Assembly: GCF_028714775.1 (NCBI RefSeq)
Contig: NZ_JAQTLS010000012.1
Span: forward strand, 62,001 to 126,000
DNA: 64,000 nt
Source: Thiothrix sp.
Lineage (GTDB): Bacteria; Pseudomonadota; Gammaproteobacteria; Thiotrichales; Thiotrichaceae
Reading direction: 5' to 3'
The stretch's first letter is position 1. Each line of letters begins with the position of its first letter. The notes below the pieces were generated by a model. The model saw only the letters and a program-made list of their open reading frames with translations, was not told the DNA's origin and ran no database searches. Of the stretch, positions 41,732 through 51,589 are shown in pieces. The translations under genes were made by a program, and so were the position numbers.

Positions 41732-42445
41732 TTAACCCGGTTTGCGTAATAGGTCGACCCGTATCGGGTTATCAAACCGTGCCCCTTCCGCTCCTATGTG
41801 AGCTGCGAAGCGGGCTTTCACGGTGGCATACAGTGCATCATCAAGCTGGTGGTTGGTGTGCGTCACGTTGAGGATGCGCTCTTCAAATTCCTCGAAATTG
41901 GCAAAGCGTGACTCAGTGTTACAGAAAATTTGCTCGACCAGTTCCAGTTTGCCGGAAGTAACCACTTCGCATATCGCCTGAAACGCCAGTTCGCGCACCA
42001 CCTTTTCGTCGTGGAATAGGCGCAGGATGTCGTTGAAATCCCCTGCGTATACGGGTTCGGAAATCCATGCCAAACCGCCGGGTTTGAGTACGCGGGCGAT
42101 TTCCTGCATCCCTTGCGCCATCAGTTCGGGCGGAACGTGGTGCAGGGATTTGAACATGAATACCACGTCGATGCTGTTATCCGGGGCGTCGATAGCTTGA
42201 GCACCGCCGGATTTGAACACAATGCGTCCGTCATTTTGTTGCTCTTCGAGGTTTTTGGCGTGCTGGATTTGGTCAACTTCGGTGGCAATGATACGGGCAA
42301 GCGGAAAGCGTTCAGCAAGCAAGCGCGTCATACGCGCCGTGCCACAGCCGAGTTCCAGCGCGGTGGCATTGCTTAGCGGCAAGTGCTTACCAATCAGGTC
42401 GAGTTCGTTGCAGCGGTTCTGTGCCAGTGGATTTTGGATTTGCAT
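41732..42445 (-). CDS. Class I SAM-dependent methyltransferase
   Basis: 237 residues from ATG 42445; a TTG at 42457 would add four. Motif I is ALELGCGTARMTRLLAE (glycine-rich SAM site, about residues 29-45), the acidic residue after strand 2 is in ATEVDQ, and motif IV/VI appear as IDVVFMFKSLHHVPPE and IARVLKPGGLAWISEP. Methyltransf_11 or _25 type; the substrate is not deducible. It follows the NnrS gene by about 22 bases on the same strand, suggesting one transcript. Confidence 0.87.
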   Translation of the reverse strand: MQIQNPLAQNRCNELDLIGKHLPLSNATALELGCGTARMTRLLAERFPLARIIATEVDQIQHAKNLEEQQNDGRIVFKSGGAQAIDAPDNSIDVVFMFKSLHHVPPELMAQGMQEIARVLKPGGLAWISEPVYAGDFNDILRLFHDEKVVRELAFQAICEVVTSGKLELVEQIFCNTESRFANFEEFEERILNVTHTNHQLDDALYATVKARFAAHIGAEGARFDNPIRVDLLRKPG

Positions 42446-42467
42446 AATGTTACTCAAGGTTAGAAAT

Positions 42468-43673
42468 TTAGCCGTAACGTTTGTCGATGCGTGGCTTGAT
42501 CAGCATCGGCGCATACTGCCACACGAACAGGCTGAAAGCGGCAATCCACAGTAATTGTGCGCTTAAAATCCACACGCCATAAAATTCGGGAACCAGCCAC
42601 ACATTCAGCACGCGGATGAATGCGCCACTGAACAGCAGCAAGAAAATCACCATCAGGATCGGCGGTGGGTCAAACACATTACGCCCGGTATGCCCCAGTG
42701 CCACCCGCGCCATCATGCCTATGGTCATCATGCCAATACCGCCAACACTGAAAGCGTGCAGCCCGATCCAAGGTGAAACGCCTGCCGCAGCCGCGAGGAA
42801 TTTCAACACGAAACCGGCAATCAGCCAGCAATACGCAAGATACAGTACCCACAACAGGTTCTTTTCCCAGATATTCGGGTGATACCAACCAACCAAGCGG
42901 AAGGCGTGCAAGGGCACTTGCGCCAGTGCCAAGATTGCTGCGAGGAAACCGGCAGCCGTATTGCCCGTACCCATTGCCGCAACATCCGCGATGGCAAACA
43001 GCAAAAACAGGATCAGGCTGATGCGGTCAACCCACACATCATTTTTCGCTTCAAACGGGCAACCCACACCGCGTTCAATGAAAAACGGGATCACCCTCCG
43101 CCCCATCGTGAAAATCAGCGCCAGAATAATGTAGAAACCTGTATATAAGCCGATTTGCAAACCCGCAGGCCAATACCCTAGCAAACCAAGGTAAAACACA
43201 ATATTGGCAGGAACCAGCAACGCAATTTTGCCTGCCAGTGCCGCATGGTTCCACTGTTTGGTCTTGATGATCGGGCGTGCGATTTCCACGCTCAGCCACA
43301 CCAAAAAGGCAGTATCGACCAGTGCCGCCAGCGGCAGGAAACCCGTAAAGGGCAGCACCCGTACCAACAGCCATACCAACGCGAGGATCAGCAAGGGTTG
43401 TTGGTGGATGGTTTGGATGTTTGTCCAGTTCTTAACCGCAGTCAGCAGAAAACCAGCAGCGACCGCAACGGCGTAACCGAAAACCATTTCATGCGCGTGC
43501 CAACTCATCGGCGCATAGGTGGATGGCAGCAATAACCAGTTGAAATGGTACATGCCCAGCCACAACAGCATCCCTATGACACCAAACACGCCAGCGGCAA
43601 GGAAGAACGGGCGGAAACCGAGATGGGATAGGGCGTATTTGCCGGTGTAAGGTTTTTCGATGTTTAGCAGCAT
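42468..43673 (-). CDS. nnrS: NnrS family haem-copper membrane protein
   Basis: 401 residues, about twelve membrane helices. Signatures: FRPFFLAAGVFG at the N-terminus, SWHAHEMVFGYAVAVAAGFLL with the metal-binding histidines, TMGRRVIPFFIERG, and LHAFSVGGIGMMTIGMMARVALGHTGR. NnrS proteins bind haem and copper and protect against nitric oxide in denitrifiers and pathogens. No denitrification genes lie nearby in this window. A TATAAT on the same strand is about 33 bases upstream. Confidence 0.93.
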   Translation of the reverse strand: MLLNIEKPYTGKYALSHLGFRPFFLAAGVFGVIGMLLWLGMYHFNWLLLPSTYAPMSWHAHEMVFGYAVAVAAGFLLTAVKNWTNIQTIHQQPLLILALVWLLVRVLPFTGFLPLAALVDTAFLVWLSVEIARPIIKTKQWNHAALAGKIALLVPANIVFYLGLLGYWPAGLQIGLYTGFYIILALIFTMGRRVIPFFIERGVGCPFEAKNDVWVDRISLILFLLFAIADVAAMGTGNTAAGFLAAILALAQVPLHAFRLVGWYHPNIWEKNLLWVLYLAYCWLIAGFVLKFLAAAAGVSPWIGLHAFSVGGIGMMTIGMMARVALGHTGRNVFDPPPILMVIFLLLFSGAFIRVLNVWLVPEFYGVWILSAQLLWIAAFSLFVWQYAPMLIKPRIDKRYG

Positions 43674-43705
43674 GTCGACATCCGTGTTGGTTTTACGAAG
43701 CCTCC

Positions 43706-43711
43706 ATTATA
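43706..43711 (-). promoter_or_regulatory. -10 element of nnrS
   Basis: TATAAT read on the minus strand, placing a transcript start near 43698, about 25 bases before the nnrS ATG. No good -35 is seen at 17 bases; the divergent TSUP gene begins only 47 bases from the nnrS start, so regulation may be shared. Confidence 0.4.
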
Positions 43712-43720
43712 CTGCACTGC

Positions 43721-44491
43721 ATGATATTAGCTTTATTCCATACTGCGTTTGATCCCTCTTTATTATTGATCCTATTTATTCTGGCGATTATTGCCGGATG
43801 GGTCGATGCCATCGGTGGCGGCGGTGGCCTCATTTGCATTCCCGCGCTGCTGTGGGCAGGTTTCACGCCGTTGGAAAGCTTGGCAACCAACAAACTGCAA
43901 GCCAGTTTCGGCTCTTCGACGGCGGCATATAATTACACCCGTCACGGCTTGGTCGATGTGAAAGGGCAAAAATTGGCAATCGCGCTGACATTCATCGGCT
44001 CGGTATGCGGTACGTTGCTGGTGCAGCAGGTAGATTCCAGCTTGCTGGAAAAGGCGATTCCGTTGCTGTTGATGCTGTTCGCGCTGTATTTCCTGTTTTC
44101 GCCGAGAATCAGCGATTTGGATCAGCAACAGCTTATTTCACCGCCAGTGTTTGCTGTAACTGTAGGGTTCGGTGCAGGTTTTTACGACGGTTTCTTTGGC
44201 CCCGGCGCGGGTACATTTTACACCATGGGTTATGTGGCGTTGTTGGGGTTTGGTTTGCCGAAAGCGACAGGAAATACCAAATTGCTGAATTTCACCAGCA
44301 ATATTGCCGCGCTACTGTTCTTTGCCTTGTCGGGGCATATCGTGTGGTTGGTAGGTTTAGTAATGGGGGTAGGGCAGATGGTCGGCAGTTACATCGGTAC
44401 ACACATGGCGGTCAGGCATGGTACGCGCCTGATCCGCCCGGTGTTAGTGACGGTCTCGCTGTTGGTGTCGCTTAAACTGCTGTTGGCTTAA
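43721..44491 (+). CDS. Sulfite exporter TauE/SafE (TSUP) family permease
   Basis: 256 residues, about eight membrane helices in two similar halves. Signatures: IIAGWVDAIGGGGGLICIPALL and SLATNKLQASFGSSTAAYNY in the first half, VGFGAGFYDGFFGPGAGTF in the second, the pattern of the YfcA branch. The family exports or imports sulfite, sulfoacetate and similar organosulfur anions; substrate is unproven here. The neighbouring SQR-type gene makes a role in sulfur anion export plausible. Weak start site; no ribosome binding motif before ATG. Confidence 0.9.
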   Translation: MILALFHTAFDPSLLLILFILAIIAGWVDAIGGGGGLICIPALLWAGFTPLESLATNKLQASFGSSTAAYNYTRHGLVDVKGQKLAIALTFIGSVCGTLLVQQVDSSLLEKAIPLLLMLFALYFLFSPRISDLDQQQLISPPVFAVTVGFGAGFYDGFFGPGAGTFYTMGYVALLGFGLPKATGNTKLLNFTSNIAALLFFALSGHIVWLVGLVMGVGQMVGSYIGTHMAVRHGTRLIRPVLVTVSLLVSLKLLLA

Positions 44492-44503
44492 GCGACTTGC
44501 CGT

Positions 44504-44662
44504 TTAGTGGTGCGATTTCGCCATCAACTTGAGCATTTTCAGGTTGATGATCACGAAACGGTACAACTGCCAAATGATGGATGTCCGCATGTAGCGGGTA
44601 ATCCCCGTCGGCACAGGCGGGTAGTACGCCTGTTGGTAAGGCTCTTTGTTTTTGACTGACAT
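44504..44662 (-). CDS. 52-residue protein paired with the SQR-type flavoprotein
   Basis: Translates to a basic peptide starting MSVKNKEPYQQAYYPPVPTG and containing a hydrophobic-basic segment (IIWQLYRFVIINLKMLKLMAK) that could be one amphipathic or membrane helix. TGAGGAAAACACC gives a good ribosome binding site. It lies 30 bases after the SQR-type gene on the same strand and ends 12 bases from the convergent TSUP stop, so the locus is fully packed. It is too short for standard gene callers. Proposed as a membrane-anchoring or accessory peptide of the flavoprotein; this is inference. Confidence 0.7.
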   Translation of the reverse strand: MSVKNKEPYQQAYYPPVPTGITRYMRTSIIWQLYRFVIINLKMLKLMAKSHH

Positions 44663-44692
44663 GGTGTTTTCCTCAATAAATCCCGCAATGCA

Positions 44693-46150
44693 TTAATCTG
44701 GCAACAATGACCAGCCCGGACGCAATTTCGCCTGATAAATGAACATGTGGTGCAGCAGGTATTTCATCCAATGTCCTGCCAGCCCAATTTCACCGAAGGT
44801 CAAATCCAAATCACGCCCGTATTCGGGGTACTTTTCGTAATCCGGCACGACTGGGAATACCGTCATGGTAGCGGCAGTCCCTTTGAAGATGTGGGAGCCA
44901 GTGGAAGCCACGCAAGCCGCGCCCATGGTTGCCATTGAGGCGGTATGGGTAGGTTTTTCTGCCCCCTTGACCATATCACGGATGCTCATGGCAACGGCTT
45001 TCGCCATCGTCGCGGAAGGCATCCCAGTACGTGGTGGGGCAGGGTTGATCGGTGTGCCGTTCGCACTTTGCATCGGTTTGCTGATCAGGTGCGGTGGGGC
45101 AAAAGCGATACCAACCGCGAATACATTCGGGTAAGCCGGGGTTTGGTAAGTCTTAGGCCAATCTTGCGCACTCCAATCCGAGAACGGCTTGACGGTGTAA
45201 TCCGCATCCACTTTCATGAAACCGTTAGCGGCAAACACTTGCGCGGTAATGTCGTCGCCGGACTTGCTGAATGCTTTCAGCCCGACACCTGCAAAGGGTG
45301 GGATTAGCATGGCGAAGTCGAAATCCAGTTCGTGGAAGCTGCCATCAAGTATTTCGTAGTGGATTTTGTTGGCTTCCACTTTCGTGACATGCGAACGCAC
45401 AATCCATTCCATGCCGCGTTCCACCATCAGCGATTCGGCGAAGGTTTTGCCGTTGGTGATGTAGCCACCGCGTGCAATGTGTACACCGCCCATGCCGAAA
45501 TCGCCGAGTTCGTATTCGTTGCTCAGCCAGACAATACGCGCCTTATCGCGCACGCCCGCTTCGCGCAGGGTGTGGTCAACGTTATAGATGTATTCAAACG
45601 CCGCGCCTTGGCAGGTGCACATACCGTGACCTGTGCCGATCACGAAGGTCTTGTTGGCTCCAGCTTTCATGCTGTCGATGGTGGCTTGGAGCTTTTCGTT
45701 GGCTTCCAGCGCGTGAGAGGCAGTACAAACCGAAACTGTGTGCCCAGCTTCCGGCCCCAAGCCTTGGGTAGCTGCGAAATTCAGTTTTGGCCCAGTGGCA
45801 TTGATCAGGTAGTCGTAGCTGATTTTTTCACTTTCCCCGCTACGTGCCGGGTCGGTGTATTCCACCATGACATAGGGGGTGTCGCTGTCAGCGCTGCCTT
45901 CAGGGTGTACGGACAAGGCTTTGGCTTGGTGGAAAGCTACGCCCAGTTTGTTGTAAATCGGGCGCAGTTCAAAGGTGACATCATCTTCGGTCATCTGCCC
46001 GACGCCAACCCAGATATTGGAGGGAATCCAGTTCCACTTGGCATTGGGTGAAACGACAACAATTTCGTGTTGTTTGCCGATCCACTTGCCAAGGTATCTT
46101 GCGGCTGTATGTCCGGCGACACCAGCACCCAGAATAACAATGCGTGACAT
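44693..46150 (-). CDS. sqr: Sulfide:quinone oxidoreductase-type flavoprotein
   Basis: 485 residues. FAD-dependent oxidoreductase of the disulfide reductase superfamily: the dinucleotide site is IVILGAGVAGHTAARYLG at the N-terminus, a second Gly motif is FVIGTGHGMCTCQGAAFEY (about 169-187), and the FAD-binding C-terminal motif is YPNVFAVGIAFAPPH. Cysteines that could carry the sulfide redox chain are Cys in VCTASH, in CTCQG and in GAACVAS. The last 30 residues (WMKYLLHHMFIYQAKLRPGW) look amphipathic and membrane-attaching. It oxidises sulfide with quinone in the family; the subtype is not certain and a related SQR-like function is possible. The gene has GGAG about 13 bases before its ATG. Confidence 0.88.
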   Translation of the reverse strand: MSRIVILGAGVAGHTAARYLGKWIGKQHEIVVVSPNAKWNWIPSNIWVGVGQMTEDDVTFELRPIYNKLGVAFHQAKALSVHPEGSADSDTPYVMVEYTDPARSGESEKISYDYLINATGPKLNFAATQGLGPEAGHTVSVCTASHALEANEKLQATIDSMKAGANKTFVIGTGHGMCTCQGAAFEYIYNVDHTLREAGVRDKARIVWLSNEYELGDFGMGGVHIARGGYITNGKTFAESLMVERGMEWIVRSHVTKVEANKIHYEILDGSFHELDFDFAMLIPPFAGVGLKAFSKSGDDITAQVFAANGFMKVDADYTVKPFSDWSAQDWPKTYQTPAYPNVFAVGIAFAPPHLISKPMQSANGTPINPAPPRTGMPSATMAKAVAMSIRDMVKGAEKPTHTASMATMGAACVASTGSHIFKGTAATMTVFPVVPDYEKYPEYGRDLDLTFGEIGLAGHWMKYLLHHMFIYQAKLRPGWSLLPD

Positions 46151-46236
46151 AGCGTTTTATGCTCCAAGACACTAAAGGCGCGAAAACTACAGGAATCTTC
46201 GCCAAAATATAAGTGCCTTATGCTGCTATGCCGCGC

Positions 46237-47661
46237 TTATTTTTTCTTCTTTTCGCTTTTCTTGATTTCCCGCACCCGCGCCATCTGGCGTTTTTTGGTG
46301 TGTTCCTGACGTGGGGTAAGGGTTTTGTGCTTACCCTCGTAAGGATTTTCGCCCGACTTGTATTCGATGCGTAACTGTGTGCCAGTCAGCTTGAGGGTTT
46401 GGCGGAAATAGTTTGCCAGATAGCGCGTGTAGGCTTCTGGCACATAGTCTGTGCGGTTGCCGTGAATAATGATGCGGAACGGGTTACTGCCACCTTGGTG
46501 GGCGTAGCGCAGCTTGATGCGTTGCCCTCGGGTCAGCGGTGGTTGGTGCTGTTGGATTGCCATTTCCAAAATCCGCGTCAGACGTGGGGTTGGCACTTTC
46601 ATCATGGCGGAATCGTAAGCGCGTTTCACTGCCGCATACAGCAAGCCTACGTTGGAGCCGTGCAGGGCGGAGATGAAATAGGTTTCCGCAAACGAAATGA
46701 ATGGCAGTTTGATTTCCAACTGCTGCTTGATCCAATCGCGCTGGTCGGATTCCAGCCCGTCCCATTTATTGACCGCGAGGATCAGTGCTTTGCCTGCGTC
46801 AAGGATCAGCCCCAGCAAATGCGCATCTTGGTCGGCGATCACGTCGTGGGCGTCCACCAGCATAATGACCACGTGCGCCCGTTGGATAGCATCCAGTGTC
46901 TTGATGATGCTGAATTTCTCGATGGTTTCGTCCACGCGGCTACGGCGGCGTACCCCAGCGGTGTCAATCAGGGTGTATTTCTGCCCATCGCGCTCGAAGG
47001 GGATGAAAATGCTGTCGCGGGTTGTGCCGGGTTGGTCGAAAGCGATGACCCGTTCTTCCCCCATAATGCGGTTGACCAGCGTGGATTTGCCGACATTCGG
47101 ACGCCCTACGAAAGCGATACGGATGCTGCCATCTTCTTGCTCTGCCTCGTCTTCTTCCGTCGAGGTCGCGCCGCAATGGTCAAGCACGGCCTCCATCATG
47201 ACGGTGACACCACGCCCTTGAATGGCGGCAACCATGAAAACTTCTGTAAAGCCCAGTGCGTAAAATTCTGCCGCTGCTTGATCAGGGTCAACACGGTCAA
47301 TCTTGTTGACCAGCAAATAAATGGGTTTGCCTGTCGCACGGATGTCTTGCGCAATGCTCTCATCAGCGGCGGTCATGCCTTGTTTACCGTCCACAATAAA
47401 CAGGATGGCATGGGCTTCTTGGATCGCGGCTTGGGTTTGTTTGAACATTTGTGCATCAATGCCATCCTGTTCGCCGCTTAAACCGCCGGTATCAATCAGC
47501 AAGTAACCGCGCCCGTTCAGGTCGCCAGTGCCATACTTACGGTCACGGGTGAGGCCGGGGAAATCCGCCACCAGCGCGTCGCGTGAGCGCGTCAGACGGT
47601 TAAACAGGGTAGATTTGCCAACATTAGGGCGGCCAATTAGGGCCAGAACAGGTTTCATCAT
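46237..47661 (-). CDS. der: Ribosome-assembly GTPase Der (EngA)
   Basis: 474 residues from the first of two adjacent ATGs; the frame is open further up, but the GTPase domain begins directly (MMKPVLALIGRPNVGKST). Two tandem GTPase domains each have GRPNVGKST, with DTGG and DTAG G3 motifs and NKID / NKWD G4 motifs, followed by a KH-like domain (LRIEYKSGENPYEG) and a lysine-rich tail. Needed for late 50S assembly. Divergent from galU. Confidence 0.97.
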   Translation of the reverse strand: MMKPVLALIGRPNVGKSTLFNRLTRSRDALVADFPGLTRDRKYGTGDLNGRGYLLIDTGGLSGEQDGIDAQMFKQTQAAIQEAHAILFIVDGKQGMTAADESIAQDIRATGKPIYLLVNKIDRVDPDQAAAEFYALGFTEVFMVAAIQGRGVTVMMEAVLDHCGATSTEEDEAEQEDGSIRIAFVGRPNVGKSTLVNRIMGEERVIAFDQPGTTRDSIFIPFERDGQKYTLIDTAGVRRRSRVDETIEKFSIIKTLDAIQRAHVVIMLVDAHDVIADQDAHLLGLILDAGKALILAVNKWDGLESDQRDWIKQQLEIKLPFISFAETYFISALHGSNVGLLYAAVKRAYDSAMMKVPTPRLTRILEMAIQQHQPPLTRGQRIKLRYAHQGGSNPFRIIIHGNRTDYVPEAYTRYLANYFRQTLKLTGTQLRIEYKSGENPYEGKHKTLTPRQEHTKKRQMARVREIKKSEKKKK

Positions 47662-47782
47662 GACTTTACTGCAAGAAAACAATCGCGGAAGGATACCATG
47701 AGGAAATGATGATAAACAGGCTGTAATACGGTACAGTTTCACGCATTGCACAATCACTTGAGGAATAAGAGGGACACTTTTC

Positions 47783-48691
47783 ATGCATCATAATCATAAA
47801 GTCCGCAAAGCAGTCATTCCGGTCGCGGGGCTAGGCACGCGCATGTTGCCAGCGACCAAGGCCATCCCTAAAGAAATGCTGCCGATTGTTGATAAGCCGT
47901 TGATCCAATATGTGGTGAGCGAATGTATCGCTGCCGGGATCAATGAAATCGTGTTGGTTACGCATTCCAGTAAAAACTCCATCGAAAACCACTTTGACAC
48001 CAGTTTCGAGTTGGAAACCATGCTGGAAAAGCGCGTCAAACGTCAGTTGCTGGACGAAGTGCGTTCCATTTGCCCACGTGATGTCACCATCATGCACGTG
48101 CGCCAAGGGCAGGCCAAAGGCTTGGGGCACGCCATCATGTGTGCGTTCCCGGTAGTGGGTAACGAGCCTTTCGCGGTAGTGCTGCCGGACGTGATCCTAG
48201 ATCAATACGCCAGCGATTTGAGCAAGGAAAACCTCGCCGAGATGCTGCGCTTGTACGATGAAACTGGCTTTAGTCAAGTCATGGTCGAACCTGTACCGAT
48301 GGAAAAAGTGTCGTCCTACGGGATCGTGGATTTGAACGGGCAAACCGTAGAACCGGGTGAATCCGTGCCGTTGAGCGCGATTGTGGAAAAACCTGCCCAA
48401 GACGAAGCGCCATCCAACTTCGCCGTAGTCGGGCGTTACGTGCTTTCCCCGCACACGTGGGGCTGGCTGAAACGCACTCCGTTGGGTGCAGGGGATGAAA
48501 TCCAGTTGACTGACACCATCGGCTTGCTGATGCGTGAATATCAGGTCAATGCTTTCCACATGACCGGCAAAAGCCACGATTGCGGCTCGAAAATGGGCTA
48601 TATGGCAGCCAATGTGGAATATGCCTCACGTCACCCAGAAGTGGGGGCGCGTTTCAACGCATTCCTCAAAGAGTACGTAAAAACAATTTGA
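47783..48691 (+). CDS. galU: UTP-glucose-1-phosphate uridylyltransferase
   Basis: 302 residues, E. coli length. Makes UDP-glucose for surface polysaccharides. The nucleotide site is [22 protein letters not shown] with the following lysine-rich signature, then [28 protein letters not shown] and [14 protein letters not shown] segment ([11 protein letters not shown]). AGAGGGA precedes the ATG. Its TGA overlaps the putative TTG start of recD. Confidence 0.97.
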   Translation: MHHNHKVRKAVIPVAGLGTRMLPATKAIPKEMLPIVDKPLIQYVVSECIAAGINEIVLVTHSSKNSIENHFDTSFELETMLEKRVKRQLLDEVRSICPRDVTIMHVRQGQAKGLGHAIMCAFPVVGNEPFAVVLPDVILDQYASDLSKENLAEMLRLYDETGFSQVMVEPVPMEKVSSYGIVDLNGQTVEPGESVPLSAIVEKPAQDEAPSNFAVVGRYVLSPHTWGWLKRTPLGAGDEIQLTDTIGLLMREYQVNAFHMTGKSHDCGSKMGYMAANVEYASRHPEVGARFNAFLKEYVKTI

Positions 48692-50235
48692 TAGCAGCTA
48701 TATCTCATCCACTGGATGAACAGCTTGCCACCTTGCTGCAACGGCTGGGTGGCGCTGCGGACAATGCCGCGTTGCGCTTGCTGGCGAAATATGTCAGCGA
48801 GAGTACCCGCAATGGGGTCATTGCCGCGCCGCTGGCTGGTTTGCCTAATTTTGACCGCGATGCCGTGCAAGGGGCAGTGGTGGGTGAACCGGGGGATTAC
48901 AAACCGCTGATTTTGGGTGATAGCCATGCGTGGTTGTACCGCTACTGGCGGTATGAAGAGCGTTTGGTGGGATGCATTCGCGAACGTTTAGCTCGGGGTG
49001 ATGCCTTCCAAATCATCACAGGTGGCCCCGGCACAGGCAAAACCACCACCGTTACCCGCACCCTTGCGCACTTGCTGGAACAGGGAATCCGCCCCGAACG
49101 TATTTTGCTTGCCGCGCCAACGGGTAAAGCGGCGATGCGGATGCAAGAATCCATCACCGAAACCCGCCAACGTTTGGCATTCCCCACGGAAATTGCCGAA
49201 CGTATTCCAACGCAGGCCAGTACTTTGCACCGTTTGCTGGGTTTCATCCCCAATCGGGTGGGGTTCCGCCATCATGCTGAAAATCCGCTGCCTGCCGATG
49301 TGGTCATCGTTGACGAAGCCTCCATGATCGACATTTCCTTGATGACGCATTTGTTTGAAGCCGTGCCGCCGCAGGCTAAGCTGATCTTGTTGGGCGATAA
49401 AGACCAGTTGGCATCGGTGGAAACGGGATCGATTTTCCGCGACTTGTGTGCGGCTCCAGCATTGCAGGGCAGCATCACGGTTTTGCAGAAAAGTTACCGT
49501 TTCGGCGCGGAGGATGGCATCGGGCAACTGGCGCAAGCGATCCGCGATGCGGATGAAGAGCGTTTGCTGGAAGTGCTGGCTTCCCCGGAATTTCCCGAAG
49601 TGAGCTTGGATGAATCGGGCGGCGGGCTGGATGCGGCCTTCCTGCGGCACGGTTGGGCGGCGTATGCGGATGCAGTGCAGGCGGGCGAAACGGAAGCGGT
49701 ATTTAGCGCGTTTAATGCCTTGCGCATCCTCACGCCTTTACGCAAGGGGCGGCAGGGTGTGGAAGCCTTGAATGTGTGGGTGGATGGCGTGATGCAACGC
49801 CTGCTGCCAGTGCAATCGGGTGTGCTGAGGCCGTGGTATGTGGGCAGGCCAGTGATGGTGACGCAAAATGATTACCGCCAGAATTTGTTCAACGGTGATA
49901 TTGGCATTGCGCTACCGAATGCCAGCGGGGAATTGCGGGTGTGGTTCCCGACCGGGGAAGCGGGGCAATACCGGGCGGTTGCGCCGATCCGTTTGCCTGC
50001 GCACGAAACCGCGTGGGCAATGACCATCCATAAAAGCCAAGGGTCGGAATTTACCCGCGTGCTGTTGATTTTGCCGGAAGCGGAAGACTTGCCGCTGCTG
50101 GGGCGCGAGTTGCTGTATACGGCGGTGACACGGGCGAAGCAGGGGATTCATGTGCTTGCTAACCGCGCTACTTTGGGGCGGGCGTTGCGGTTGGTTGCGC
50201 CGTCGGCGTCGTGCTTGCGGGTAAAACTAGAGTAG
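48688..50235 (+). CDS. recD: Exodeoxyribonuclease V alpha subunit RecD
   Basis: 515 residues from TTG at 48688, which overlaps the galU stop as TTGA; the open frame before it lies entirely inside galU. RecD is the 5'-3' helicase of RecBCD. Walker A is [15 protein letters not shown] near residue 110, then [32 protein letters not shown] (Walker B), [14 protein letters not shown], and the C-terminal [14 protein letters not shown] and [12 protein letters not shown]. It is about 90 residues shorter than E. coli RecD (608), mainly in the N-terminal part. recB and recC are not adjacent in this window. The start is uncertain. Confidence 0.9.
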   Translation: MIAAISHPLDEQLATLLQRLGGAADNAALRLLAKYVSESTRNGVIAAPLAGLPNFDRDAVQGAVVGEPGDYKPLILGDSHAWLYRYWRYEERLVGCIRERLARGDAFQIITGGPGTGKTTTVTRTLAHLLEQGIRPERILLAAPTGKAAMRMQESITETRQRLAFPTEIAERIPTQASTLHRLLGFIPNRVGFRHHAENPLPADVVIVDEASMIDISLMTHLFEAVPPQAKLILLGDKDQLASVETGSIFRDLCAAPALQGSITVLQKSYRFGAEDGIGQLAQAIRDADEERLLEVLASPEFPEVSLDESGGGLDAAFLRHGWAAYADAVQAGETEAVFSAFNALRILTPLRKGRQGVEALNVWVDGVMQRLLPVQSGVLRPWYVGRPVMVTQNDYRQNLFNGDIGIALPNASGELRVWFPTGEAGQYRAVAPIRLPAHETAWAMTIHKSQGSEFTRVLLILPEAEDLPLLGRELLYTAVTRAKQGIHVLANRATLGRALRLVAPSASCLRVKLE

Positions 50236-50404
50236 GGCTTCTGACAACCAAATGGGGTATGCGTAGCGGAAAATTGATTTTTTAGCTTATGCGCAGCGCC
50301 ATCTTGCAGTAACATTATTGCCCCGCAACAGGGCTTCAAAGGCTCGGCGAGTGACAGCATTTTGCCGGGCATTCTGGAAAAACGTAAATACGGTTGGTTT
50401 TTAA

Positions 50405-51580
50405 GTGGATATACAACTTTCAGGGCGCGTTGGGCGCGTCAAACCTTCACCTACCTTGGCAGTCAGTGCGCTGGCAGCACAACTCAAAGCCTCCGGGCGT
50501 GACATTATTGGCTTGGGCGTGGGTGAGCCTGATTTTGATACGCCAGACCACATCAAGCAGGCAGGCATTGAGGCGATTCAAAAAGGTGAAACCCGCTATA
50601 CGGCTGTGGATGGCACTCCTGCGCTGAAACAGGCGATTATCCGCAAGTTCAAGCGCGACAACGGCTTGGACTATTCCCCCAAGCAAATTTTGGTGTCATG
50701 CGGCGGCAAGCAAAGTTTCTACAACTTATGCCAAGCCTTGTTGAATGCTGGGGATGAAGTCATTATTCCCGCGCCGTATTGGGTTTCTTACCCTGACATG
50801 GTGTTGTTGGCAGATGGCGAGCCTGTGATTGTCGAAGCAGGGCAAGCTGAGAATTTCAAGCTGTCCGCTGCCAAGCTGGAAGCGGCGATTACCCCTAAAA
50901 CCCGCTTGTTTGTGATCAATAGCCCCTCCAACCCCACGGGTGTGACCTACACGCTGGAAGAGTTGGCTGCCTTGGGTGAAGTGTTGCGCCGTCACCCGCA
51001 AGTCTTGATTGCGACCGACGATATGTACGAGCACGTACTGTTTGCGGGCAAGAAATTCGTCAACATCCTCAATGCTTGCCCTGATTTATTCGATCGCACC
51101 ATCGTGCTGAACGGTGTTTCCAAGGCGTATGCCATGACCGGGTGGCGCATTGGTTACGCAGGCGGGCCTGAAAAGCTGATCCAAGCGATGAACATTATCC
51201 AGTCGCAAAGCACGTCTAACCCCACGTCGATTTCGCAATACGCCGCACGGGTAGCATTGGATGGCGACCAAAGCTTCATCAAAACCATGGTGGATGCTTT
51301 TGAACAGCGCCATGCGTTCGTGCTGAAAGCTTTCAATGCGATGGATGGGGTGGAATGCCTGCCTGCCGATGGCACGTTCTACAGCTTCCCGAATATGGCT
51401 GGCATGATCAAACGTTTGGGGCTGGAAAACGATCTGGCATTAAGCGCGTACCTGCTGGATAAAACTGGCGTAGCCGTCGTCCCCGGTTCGGCATTTGGTT
51501 TGGAAGGGCATATCCGCATTTCCTTCGCCACCAGCATGGCAAACCTCGAAGACGCTTTAGCCCGCATCGCGGCGCTCTAA
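50405..51580 (+). CDS. Pyridoxal phosphate-dependent class I aminotransferase
   Basis: 391 residues. GTG start, weak ribosome binding site. Fold-type I: SGRVGRVKPSPTLAVS at the N-terminus, DEVIIPAPYWVSYPDMV, INSPSNPTGV, the PLP lysine in NGVSKAYAMTGWRIGY (about residue 238), and the substrate arginine in GHIRISFATSM. The family includes aspartate and aspartate/prephenate aminotransferases of the Ib/gamma type; the substrate is not certain. No neighbour narrows it. The 169 bases before it carry no clear gene. Confidence 0.93.
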   Translation: MDIQLSGRVGRVKPSPTLAVSALAAQLKASGRDIIGLGVGEPDFDTPDHIKQAGIEAIQKGETRYTAVDGTPALKQAIIRKFKRDNGLDYSPKQILVSCGGKQSFYNLCQALLNAGDEVIIPAPYWVSYPDMVLLADGEPVIVEAGQAENFKLSAAKLEAAITPKTRLFVINSPSNPTGVTYTLEELAALGEVLRRHPQVLIATDDMYEHVLFAGKKFVNILNACPDLFDRTIVLNGVSKAYAMTGWRIGYAGGPEKLIQAMNIIQSQSTSNPTSISQYAARVALDGDQSFIKTMVDAFEQRHAFVLKAFNAMDGVECLPADGTFYSFPNMAGMIKRLGLENDLALSAYLLDKTGVAVVPGSAFGLEGHIRISFATSMANLEDALARIAAL

Positions 51581-51589
51581 AACCTTTAG

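Noticed and set aside
50236..50404. Two tiny frames of eight and seven codons starting MRS in the gap before the aminotransferase gene
   Set aside because: Too short and without ribosome binding sites; their similar starts are likely a short chance repeat. The gap otherwise shows nothing I can support.
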